Position numbers and translations under genes: made by a program
Source of the DNA: Planctomycetota bacterium
GTDB taxonomy: Bacteria > Planctomycetota > Planctomycetia > Pirellulales > Pirellulaceae
Direction of reading: 5' to 3'
Assembly (NCBI GenBank): GCA_019347795.1
Contig: JAHWKS010000317.1
Location: 1-6,701 of the forward strand
DNA: 6,701 bases
The notes under the pieces: model-generated
Told to the model about the DNA's origin: nothing
Database searches by the model: none
The model's input: only the letters and a program-made list of their open reading frames with translations
Part shown: piece after piece, positions 1-5,434 of the stretch
Numbering within the stretch: the first letter of the stretch is position 1
How the letters are laid out: each line of letters opens with the position of its first letter

Positions 1-1
1 C

Positions 2-73
2 GCCAGGCGCCGCTACCGCTGGGGCAAGACCGAAGACTGCGACGGCGACACCTGCAAGATCCATTTCCAGTAG
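2..73 (+). CDS. C-terminal end of an unidentified upstream gene (5' truncated)
   Basis: This is the last 23 codons of a gene that begins before the window, ending in TAG at 71-73. The visible residues include a basic start (ARRRYRWGK), then an acidic segment with two cysteines (EDCDGDTC), and the tail KIHFQ. I chose this frame because nearly all of its third codon positions are G or C, as in the other genes here, whereas the other two forward frames do not show that bias. A GC-rich hairpin begins three bases after the stop, which fits a gene end. I do not recognise the family from so short a piece. It could be a chance open stretch, but codon use and the hairpin argue for a real gene. Confidence 0.55.
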   Translation, partial: ARRRYRWGKTEDCDGDTCKIHFQ

Positions 74-75
74 CG

Positions 76-92
76 CCCGCCTGCCGGGCGGG
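76..92 (+). terminator. GC-rich hairpin after the upstream gene
   Basis: CCCGCC at 76-81 pairs perfectly with GGCGGG at 87-92 around a 5-base loop. It begins three bases after the TAG of the partial gene. There is no run of T after it, so it is not a classical intrinsic terminator; it may still end or protect the upstream transcript. Confidence 0.4.
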
Positions 93-177
93 AGGCTTGC
101 AGCGGCCGACATACTTCGGATTTGCAAGATTCCACCTTCTGGGCCTGCACGGCGGGCTCTTTTCGGCAATAATAAAG

Positions 178-197
178 GGAGGTGAATTTATCCCTCC
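178..197 (+). other. Small leader hairpin with a Shine-Dalgarno-like arm
   Basis: GGAGG at 178-182 can pair with CCTCC at 193-197 around a 10-base loop, with a possible G-T pair outside. The left arm is a perfect Shine-Dalgarno core (GGAGGTGA at 178-185), but no start codon lies at a usable distance in any convincing frame. It sits about 50 bases before the start of the first CPFC gene, so it could be a structured 5' leader. The rest of 93-243 shows no promoter I could defend. Confidence 0.3.
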
Positions 198-228
198 TGG
201 GCCTGTTTGTCTCTCCGGCCCTGTCACC

Positions 229-235
229 GAAAGGA
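229..235 (+). promoter_or_regulatory. Ribosome binding site that selects the 244 start
   Basis: GAAAGGA lies 8 bases before ATG 244. The alternative in-frame ATG at 235 overlaps this site and so has no usable Shine-Dalgarno of its own. TTG codons further upstream would add a long tail with no signal-peptide character. The site therefore favours ATG 244, which puts a basic MRGR and a hydrophobic core right at the N-terminus. Confidence 0.65.
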
Positions 236-243
236 TGTGCGTT

Positions 244-1608
244 ATGCGTGGTCGCCTCGCATCGGTTATTATTGCGGCAATGGTTCTGGGGATTGCGGCG
301 GTTGCGCCGCCCGCGGGCGCCTGCCCCTTCTGCTCGGCGGTGTCGCAGACGTTCAGCGAAGAGATGGCGACGATGGATGTGGCGGCCATCGCGAAGCTCA
401 AAGAGCCGCCTCCGCCGGTCGAGCCGGGCGCCGAGAGCGACGACTTCGCCTCCCAGCAGGTGGCGACCGCCAGGTTCCAGATCACCAAGGTGCTCAAAGG
501 GAGCGAGGTGCTGGCCGGGCAGAAGGTGATCGACACCGTCTACTTCGGCGACGGCAAAAAGGGGGAAGCGTTCCTGGTGATGGGCGTCGATCCGCCCAAG
601 CTCATGTGGTCCACCCCGCTCAAGCTCTCGGAGCACGCCGAAGAGTACCTGCCCAAGCTGCTGACGCTCCCCAAGGAAGGTCCCGACCGGCTGGCGTTCT
701 TCCAGGACTACCTGGAGGACGCCGACGAGATGCTCGCCCGCGACGCCTATGACGAGTTCGCCAAGGCGCCGTACAGCGACGTGCAGGGGCTGAAAGGCCG
801 CATGAAGCACGACGAGCTGGTCACCTGGATCCAGGACCCGGACATCCCCGCCAGCCGGAAGCGGCTGTACTTCACGATGCTCGGCGTGTGCGGATCGGAG
901 AAAGACCTGCCGCTGCTGGAGGAGATGATGCGGTCCGACGACCGCCAGGTGAAGGCGGGCTTGGACGCGATGATCGCCTGCTACATCACGCTGGCCGGCG
1001 AGAAGGCGCTGCCCCTGGTCGAGGAGCTGTTCCTGGCGAACAAAGACGCCGAGTACGCCGACACCTACGCGGCGATCATGGCCATCCGCTTCCACGGCAC
1101 CGAAACCGACGTCGTCCCGCAAAGCCGGCTGGTGAAGTCGCTGCGACACATGCTCGATCGCCCGCAACTGGCCGACCTGGTGATCCCCGACCTGGCCCGC
1201 TGGGAGGACTGGGAGTCGATGCCGCGGCTGGTGGAGTTATTCAAGAACGCCGACGAGAAGTCGAGCTGGGTCCGCGTGCCGGTGATCAACTACCTCCGCG
1301 CCTGCCCGCTGCCGGAGGCGAAGGAGAAGATGGCCGAGCTGGAGAAGATCGACCCCGCGGCGGTCCGCCGGGCGAACACTTTCTTCCCCTTCATGCCTTC
1401 CACGGGGGAGGACGCCGAGACGGAATCCTCGGATGAAACGAGCGACAAGACGTCCGCGGCGGAGAACGGGCTGATCTATCCCGTCTCGTATCAGGAGGAG
1501 GAGGCCGCCCCGCCGCCTGCCGAAAGCGCGAACTATCCCCTGCTGGCGGGCGTATCAATTGTGACCTTTCTCGGTCTGTCGGTCGTGGTCTGGGCAACGC
1601 GGAAGTAA
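244..1608 (+). CDS. Exported CPFC/HEAT-like protein with C-terminal membrane anchor
   Basis: The 454-residue product has a signal peptide (MRGR, then a hydrophobic stretch to AGA at 24-26), so the mature chain would begin with C27-P-F-C30. Residues about 27-160 look beta-rich, with a KVLKG motif at 82-86 followed by a glycine-preceded hydrophobic strand (EAFLVMG). That order resembles the netrin/TIMP-like (NTR) fold, which also starts at a mature cysteine; this is inference. Residues about 161-380 are amphipathic helices in HEAT-like pairs, including RWEDWE. An acidic, Ser/Thr/Pro-rich linker (386-430) leads to a membrane helix ending in RK, so the body should sit outside the cytoplasmic membrane. 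I know no function or gene name. The downstream neighbour is a close paralogue 9 bases away, almost certainly in the same operon. The linker and anchor are absent from that paralogue. Gene reality is near certain; the fold assignment is weak. Confidence 0.9.
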   Translation: MRGRLASVIIAAMVLGIAAVAPPAGACPFCSAVSQTFSEEMATMDVAAIAKLKEPPPPVEPGAESDDFASQQVATARFQITKVLKGSEVLAGQKVIDTVYFGDGKKGEAFLVMGVDPPKLMWSTPLKLSEHAEEYLPKLLTLPKEGPDRLAFFQDYLEDADEMLARDAYDEFAKAPYSDVQGLKGRMKHDELVTWIQDPDIPASRKRLYFTMLGVCGSEKDLPLLEEMMRSDDRQVKAGLDAMIACYITLAGEKALPLVEELFLANKDAEYADTYAAIMAIRFHGTETDVVPQSRLVKSLRHMLDRPQLADLVIPDLARWEDWESMPRLVELFKNADEKSSWVRVPVINYLRACPLPEAKEKMAELEKIDPAAVRRANTFFPFMPSTGEDAETESSDETSDKTSAAENGLIYPVSYQEEEAAPPPAESANYPLLAGVSIVTFLGLSVVVWATRK

Positions 1609-1617
1609 AGCAACTCG

Positions 1618-2772
1618 ATGCGACCAAAGGCGATCTTCCCGATCCTCACCGCTGCCCTCGTCTCCGCATTTTGGGGGACGGCCGCAGCCGCGTGCCCCTT
1701 CTGCACGCCGGTAGTCCGCACCTTCGGCGAGGACCTGGCCTCGGCCGACGTGGTCGTCTTCGCCCGGCTGATTGAGGCGCCCGGCGGCGTGGTCGATTTT
1801 AAGGATTCGCCGCTGGCGACGTTTGACGTCGAGAAGGCGCTGAAGGGGGAGGCGCTCCTGGCGGGTGAGCCAATTGTCGAAACGGCGTACGTCGGGGAGG
1901 CCAAGCCGGGATCGTGGTTTCTGCTGATGGCCGCCGGCAATTCGCGAAAGCTCAATTGGGCGACGCCGGTCCCTGTCAACGATCTGCAGCGGGAGTACAT
2001 TCCACAGTTGATGAAGCTTCCGCCGTCGGGGGTGGAGCGGCTGGCGTTCTTTCTGCCGCGGTTGGAGCACGAGGATGAAATGGTCGCCCGCGACGCCTTT
2101 GACGAGTTCACCAAGGCGCCGTACGAGGACGTGATCGCGCTTGAGGATCAGATGCAGCCGGAGCGTCTGGTCGCCTGGATTCTCGACCCGGCCATCCCCG
2201 CCACTCGGCGCCGGCTGTACTTCACGATGCTCGGCGTGTGCGGCGACGCGGCACATGCGCCGCTGTTGGAGAAGCTGATGCGGTCCCGCGACCGGCAGGA
2301 CCTGTCGGGCCTGGACGCGATGATCGCTTGTTACCTCACGCTTCGCGGGGCCGAAGGCCTGCCGCTGGTGGAGGAGCTGTTCCTGAAGAACCGCGACGCC
2401 GAGTTCACCGACGCCTACTCGGCGGTAATGGCGATCCGCTTCCACGGCACGGAGACGGAGATCATCCCGCAGGATCGGCTGGCGGACTCGCTGCGGCATT
2501 TGCTCGATCGGCCGGAGTTGGCCGACCTCGTGATCCCCGACCTTGCCCGCTGGGAAGATTGGGAGGCGATGGACCGGTTGGTCGCCTTATTCAAAAGCGC
2601 GGACGAGAAGACAAGTTGGGTGCGGACGCCGGTGATCAACTACCTCCGGGCCTGCCCCCTTCCCGAGGCGTCCCAGCGAATTGAGGAACTAAAGCACATC
2701 GACCCCGAGGCGGTCCGGCGGGCGTACGAGTTCTTCCCCGCCACGAGTTCTGCCGAACCAGTGAAATCGTAA
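1618..2772 (+). CDS. Exported CPFC/HEAT-like protein, soluble paralogue of the preceding gene
   Basis: The 384-residue product has a signal peptide (MRPK, hydrophobic core, TAAAA) with likely cleavage after A25, so the mature chain starts C26-P-F-C29. The beta-like N-terminal third carries ALKG at 74-77 and GSWFLLM. The helical body matches the preceding gene: in residues 232-351 against 240-359 of that protein I counted 94 of 120 identities. The N-terminal third is much less alike. It stops shortly after the last shared helix, without the acidic linker and membrane anchor, so it should be free in the periplasm or outside. ATG 1618 is 9 bases after the upstream stop; the only Shine-Dalgarno-like sequence (GGAAG, 1601-1605) is weak and 12 bases away, which suggests translational coupling. 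A large palindrome begins 14 bases after the stop. The function is unknown; partnership or competition with the anchored copy is inference. Confidence 0.93.
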   Translation: MRPKAIFPILTAALVSAFWGTAAAACPFCTPVVRTFGEDLASADVVVFARLIEAPGGVVDFKDSPLATFDVEKALKGEALLAGEPIVETAYVGEAKPGSWFLLMAAGNSRKLNWATPVPVNDLQREYIPQLMKLPPSGVERLAFFLPRLEHEDEMVARDAFDEFTKAPYEDVIALEDQMQPERLVAWILDPAIPATRRRLYFTMLGVCGDAAHAPLLEKLMRSRDRQDLSGLDAMIACYLTLRGAEGLPLVEELFLKNRDAEFTDAYSAVMAIRFHGTETEIIPQDRLADSLRHLLDRPELADLVIPDLARWEDWEAMDRLVALFKSADEKTSWVRTPVINYLRACPLPEASQRIEELKHIDPEAVRRAYEFFPATSSAEPVKS

Positions 2773-2834
2773 TATCGAAAAGCGAAGGTGGCTGGCGGCG
2801 GAGCGGAGCGACGCCCCAGCGGAAAATGGGATCA

Positions 2835-2866
2835 CGGAGTGGTGGAGTGATGGAGTGGTGGAGTGA
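2835..2866 (+). repeat. Four tandem 8-bp TGGAGTGN units (left arm)
   Basis: The four units are CGGAGTGG, TGGAGTGA, TGGAGTGG and TGGAGTGA, followed by TGGG. Units alternate in their last base. The array is the same length (32 bp) as its inverted partner at 2922-2953, so both arms have kept or gained the same number of copies. Confidence 0.85.
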
Positions 2867-2921
2867 TGGGATGCGACGACGAATCGTGGAAAACGTATTC
2901 TTCGCTTCTGTCAACGACCCA

Positions 2922-2953
2922 ACACTCCAACACTCCATCACTCCATCACTCCC
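2922..2953 (-). repeat. Four tandem 8-bp TGGAGTGN units, inverted (right arm)
   Basis: On the plus strand the units read ACACTCCA, ACACTCCA, TCACTCCA and TCACTCCC. They are the inverted counterpart of 2835-2866 with a few base differences, all at the unit ends. Confidence 0.85.
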
Positions 2954-3112
2954 ATTCCACGACTCCGGCCGTGCTGGGGCGTCGCTGCGCTCCGCCGCCA
3001 GCCACCCCCCACAGCCATCTGCAAAACGCTGGCGATTCACGCATTCTTCGCATAATCTGAATCTTGTTCGAGTACCTTTCGTTCTGTCCTCATCCCCCGG
3101 CGAATTCTCCCC

Positions 3113-3802
3113 ATGAGCTTGACCGACGTTGAACCCACCTTTCGCGACGCCCCGGCGCAGGCTGGCTTTGAGAGTGTCGCTCAATACCGGACGTTGAACC
3201 GGCTGGCAGTCTGGTCCGTCGCCTTGGCGATCCTGTCCGTGGCGGCATTCCTCTTCCCGACGCTCATGGTTCTGCCCGCGGTGGGCGCGGTGTTGGGACT
3301 CGTCGCCATCCGCAGCATCAAGCGGTATCCCGAAGAGTTCAGCGGACTGCTGGCGGCCCGCATCGGCGCCGCCGCATGCGCCGCCGCCTTCGTCGGCGCC
3401 GTGGCGACGCACGCCACCGTGTACGCTCTGGAAGTGCCCGAGGGTTACGAGCGGATCAGCTTCTACGAGCTTCAGCCGGACGACGATCCCCAGTCCCCCA
3501 TTCCGCCGGAAGCGAAGGCGCTGGACGGCAAGAAGGTCTTCATCAAGGGATACGTTTATCCCGACGGCCAGCAGAACAACATCCGCCAGTTCGTGCTGGT
3601 CCCCGACCGCGGCACGTGCTGCTTCGGCGGCCAGCCGAAGCTGACCGACATGATCGAGGTCACGATCCGCACCGACGACCGCATCAAGTACTCTTACCAA
3701 ATGCGCAAGCTCGCCGGCGTGCTTCGCGTGGACGACCGCCTCAAACCCGTGAGCGGTCTGGGTGGCGTCTACTACCAGCTCGACGCTGAGTACGTGAAGT
3801 AG
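3113..3802 (+). CDS. Three-helix membrane protein with DUF3299-like periplasmic domain
   Basis: The 229-residue product has no signal peptide. It has membrane helices at about 32-48, 50-66 and 84-106; the first two resemble a DUF4190-type pair. Arginines at 26 and 30 and the R67/K70/R71 cluster place the N-terminus and first loop inside, leaving residues 107-229 outside the membrane. That part follows the DUF3299 pattern: an ISFYELQP start, ALDGKKVFIKGYVYP at 136-150, FVLVPDRGTCCFG at 160-172, then a C-terminal strand set (GVLRV, YYQLDAEYV). In the secreted proteobacterial DUF3299 proteins I know, the middle motif reads roughly GACIH; here it is GTCCFG with adjacent Cys169-Cys170, a possible metal or disulfide site. 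Its biochemical role is unknown. No Shine-Dalgarno is visible before ATG 3113, but no other start fits better. It follows the palindrome by 106 bases, so it probably has its own transcript. Confidence 0.88.
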   Translation: MSLTDVEPTFRDAPAQAGFESVAQYRTLNRLAVWSVALAILSVAAFLFPTLMVLPAVGAVLGLVAIRSIKRYPEEFSGLLAARIGAAACAAAFVGAVATHATVYALEVPEGYERISFYELQPDDDPQSPIPPEAKALDGKKVFIKGYVYPDGQQNNIRQFVLVPDRGTCCFGGQPKLTDMIEVTIRTDDRIKYSYQMRKLAGVLRVDDRLKPVSGLGGVYYQLDAEYVK

Positions 3803-3837
3803 CTCAGCGCCTTGCGGAGCAGAGGCACTCTCCATCT

Positions 3838-3965
3838 GTTAAATTCGGCCGAGGTTGTTGCAATCGTCAGGCGCTGCACAACCCGCAAAGTCGGCTGCTA
3901 AATTCTGCGCAACCGCTCCGGCCGGCACGAAACGAAGCGAAGATTCGTTGCAGGCGGTTAACTTC
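3838..3965 (+). repeat. Three nonamers GYTAAMTTC spaced 59 and 60 bases
   Basis: GTTAAATTC at 3838-3846, GCTAAATTC at 3897-3905 and GTTAACTTC at 3957-3965 are on the same strand, 59 and 60 bases apart. The sequence between them is not obviously repeated. They lie 158 to 286 bases before the BBP7 start and could be regulator-binding sites or traces of a decayed 60-bp tandem repeat. Chance is a real alternative for 9-base motifs. Confidence 0.35.
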
Positions 3966-4071
3966 GCCGTACTGGAACAACCGGCGCCATTGTTGATTCG
4001 CTCACACGCCGGTCAACCGCTTCCGATCTCAAAGAGCGTACTTTCGATTCCACGGGAACTTCCCGCACATT

Positions 4072-4093
4072 GCGATCCCGCCGCGCGGATCGC
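4072..4093. promoter_or_regulatory. Perfect 7-bp inverted repeat before the BBP7 gene
   Basis: GCGATCC (4072-4078) and GGATCGC (4087-4093) are exact reverse complements around the 8-base spacer CGCCGCGC. The repeat ends 30 bases before the start codon and 18 before the ribosome binding site. It could be an operator for a dimeric regulator or a hairpin in the 5' leader. Confidence 0.45.
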
Positions 4094-4110
4094 CGTCGCG
4101 GGCACATAGC

Positions 4111-4116
4111 AGGGAG
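4111..4116 (+). promoter_or_regulatory. Ribosome binding site of the BBP7 gene
   Basis: AGGGAG lies 7 bases before ATG 4124. It decides between that ATG and the in-frame TTG at 4070, which would add 18 mostly basic residues in front of the signal peptide. Confidence 0.75.
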
Positions 4117-4123
4117 CGCCGCC

Positions 4124-5434
4124 ATGAGAGCATTGGGAATTATCGGGTGTTGTGCGCAACTCGCCGTCTTGGCGACGGCGGACTGGGGACGGCCGCTGCA
4201 AGCCGCGGAGCAACCCGCCGCCGGGAAAGCTGCGGAGGCGGACGTTTTGTTCCTCGACCAGCCGCCCCCGCCGACTCGTCCCGCGCCCCGGCCGAACGCC
4301 GCGCCCCCGCCGAGTTACCGGCCGCCGGCGCCGAAGTTCGCGGCGCCGGCCCCAATCGACGCCGCCGCGAGCTGCGTGCCTCATTACGCCTGCGGCGCCG
4401 TCGACGAATGCTGCGTCCCCGCGGGAGGCTGTGCTTCCGGCCTCGGCCTGTTGGGTCCCAGCAATGACATGCTGTGGGGCGAGGCGGAATTGCTTCTGTG
4501 GTGGAGAAAGGAGCCGACCACTCCGCCGCTGGTGACCGATGGCATCGGTCCCGGCGCGAACGTGCTGATCGGCGCCGATGGCCTGGATCGCGATGCCGAG
4601 CTGGGACTGCGGCTGACACTCGGCGCCTGGCTGGACGACTCGCAAACCGCCGGCGCCTTCGGAAGGTTCTACTGGTTGGACGACGATCCCTTTCGCACGC
4701 AACTGATTGGAATGCCGGGGCAAGTCCTCGTCCGGCCGTTCATCGACGCCGACACCGGCGCTCCGCTGGGATTCAACTTCGTCGGGCCGCTGGGCGGGGC
4801 GACCAGCATCGTCTCGCGGAGCGAGGTCTTCGGCGGCGACGCCCTCGTGCGCCGCTTGCTCGAGGAGGATGGCTATTCCCGCCTCGACCTGGTGTTCGGC
4901 TACCAGTTCTCCCGCATCAACGAGGACCTGGCGATTCGCAGCATGACCGTGCTGCCCCCCGGCCTCCCCAACACGCTGGACATCTTTGACGTGTTCGACG
5001 TGAGCAACGAGTTCCACGGCGGGGCCTTCGGGCTGCAAGCGCACATCGACCGAGACTTGTGGTACGCCGATTTGCTGGCCAAGATCGGCATGGGCGCCAT
5101 GCGCGAGACGGTCCAGATCAGCGGCGGGGGAAATCCGCCCGCGACGGGGCTGCAGGGGCTTCTGGCGCAAAACTCCAACATCGGGGAGGACACGCAGACG
5201 GTGTTCGCCGTCGCGCCCGAGGTCAATCTCAACGTCGGCTGCCGCCTCACGAATTTCCTCCAGGCGTCGATCGGCTACTCGATGATCTATTGGAGCCACG
5301 CCGTGCAGCCGGGCAATCAGATCGACCCGGTGGTGGACGTCGCGCCGCCGCTGGGCGGCCGGCCGCGGTTTACCTTTGACGGCACGGACTATTGGGTGAT
5401 GGGCTTGAACTTCGGCCTGAAGGCAAGCTACTGA
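4124..5434 (+). CDS. BBP7 family outer-membrane beta-barrel protein
   Basis: The 436-residue product belongs to the putative beta-barrel porin-7 family (Pfam BBP7), a planctomycete outer-membrane protein family. A signal peptide covers about residues 1-28 (ending LQAA). A proline-rich spacer (47-77) and a segment with five cysteines (C84, C90, C96, C97, C103) precede the barrel, which starts near W118-G-E120. Family landmarks follow in order: LRLTLGAWLDD, a VLVRPF strand, DLVFGYQFSRINEDL, FDVSNEFHGGAFGLQ, LLAKIGMGAMRETV, LLAQNSNIGED, VAPEVNLNVGCRLT, a QPGNQIDP turn, and YWVMGLNFGLKASY. The chain ends in an aromatic residue, as outer-membrane barrels usually do. The transported substrate, if any, is unknown. 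It appears to be transcribed alone, with a good Shine-Dalgarno and an inverted repeat upstream. Its last bases overlap the end of the opposite-strand gene by 7 bp. Confidence 0.95.
   Translation: MRALGIIGCCAQLAVLATADWGRPLQAAEQPAAGKAAEADVLFLDQPPPPTRPAPRPNAAPPPSYRPPAPKFAAPAPIDAAASCVPHYACGAVDECCVPAGGCASGLGLLGPSNDMLWGEAELLLWWRKEPTTPPLVTDGIGPGANVLIGADGLDRDAELGLRLTLGAWLDDSQTAGAFGRFYWLDDDPFRTQLIGMPGQVLVRPFIDADTGAPLGFNFVGPLGGATSIVSRSEVFGGDALVRRLLEEDGYSRLDLVFGYQFSRINEDLAIRSMTVLPPGLPNTLDIFDVFDVSNEFHGGAFGLQAHIDRDLWYADLLAKIGMGAMRETVQISGGGNPPATGLQGLLAQNSNIGEDTQTVFAVAPEVNLNVGCRLTNFLQASIGYSMIYWSHAVQPGNQIDPVVDVAPPLGGRPRFTFDGTDYWVMGLNFGLKASY

Larger units (their letters stand above)
2787..3006. repeat. 220-bp palindromic element with 34-bp terminal inverted repeats (MITE-like)
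   Basis: The left end (2787-2820, beginning GGTGGCTGGCGG) and right end (2973-3006, ending CCGCCAGCCACC) are reverse complements at 33 of 34 positions. Inside them each arm holds four 8-bp units, TGGAGTGN on the left (2835-2866) and its complement on the right (2922-2953). TGGG (2867-2870) then pairs with CCCA (2918-2921). Only about 47 central bases (2871-2917) are unpaired. No transposase or credible ORF lies within, and I see no target-site duplication: the flanks are AGCGAA on the left and CCCCAC on the right. The layout suits a non-autonomous mobile element or a REP-like dispersed palindrome. As RNA it would form a very long hairpin, so it may also end or stabilise the paralogue-pair transcript. 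The symmetry is read directly; mobility is inference. Confidence 0.85.
3803..4123. other. 321-bp non-coding gap before the BBP7 gene
   Basis: I find no credible gene here; short open frames lack start signals and coding bias. Unlike the flanking genes it is locally AT-richer and contains TAAATTC-type motifs, an inverted repeat just before the BBP7 ribosome binding site, and no clear terminator for the DUF3299-like gene. It probably contains the BBP7 promoter, but I could not pick convincing -35 and -10 boxes. Confidence 0.5.

Noticed and set aside
178..185. Perfect Shine-Dalgarno for a leader peptide or earlier gene start
   Set aside because: No ATG, GTG or TTG at usable spacing opens a convincing frame; the GTG at 182 lies inside the site and leads to an Arg-rich out-of-frame product.
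316..333. Lipoprotein signal peptide (lipobox) before CPFC
   Set aside because: The -3 position is Ala (AGAC and AAAC) rather than Leu/Val/Ile, and AxA fits ordinary signal peptidase I. Lipidation is not excluded, but it is not supported.
13..1167. Long minus-strand open frame opposite the first CPFC gene
   Set aside because: It is a by-product of high GC and codon bias on the plus strand; the protein is Arg/His/Leu-rich with no family signature, and the plus frame has a signal peptide, a paralogue and proper codon use.
1399..1605. PEP-CTERM type sorting signal on the first CPFC protein
   Set aside because: Linker, helix and basic end are present, but the Pro-Glu-Pro motif before the helix is missing, so a plain membrane anchor is the safer reading.
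1555..2499. Minus-strand open frame opposite the second paralogue
   Set aside because: Its likeness to the frame at 13-1167 follows from the similarity of the two sense genes. Nothing suggests a translated antisense gene.
2835..2953. Possible CRISPR array
   Set aside because: The repeats are 8 bp, contiguous, without spacers, and inverted between arms; no cas genes are nearby.
3051..3056. CATAAT as a -10 box for the DUF3299-like gene
   Set aside because: It resembles a -10 element, but there is no acceptable -35 at 15-19 bases and it lies 56 bases before the start; too weak to list as a promoter.
2826..3116. Plus-strand open frame through the palindromic element
   Set aside because: It is made mostly of the octamer arrays and the right terminal repeat, has no ribosome binding site, and overlaps the start of the next gene.
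2636..3835. 399-residue minus-strand open frame across the palindrome and the DUF3299-like gene
   Set aside because: It runs through three unrelated elements, including the non-coding palindrome, and shows no domain. It is a chance GC-rich open frame.
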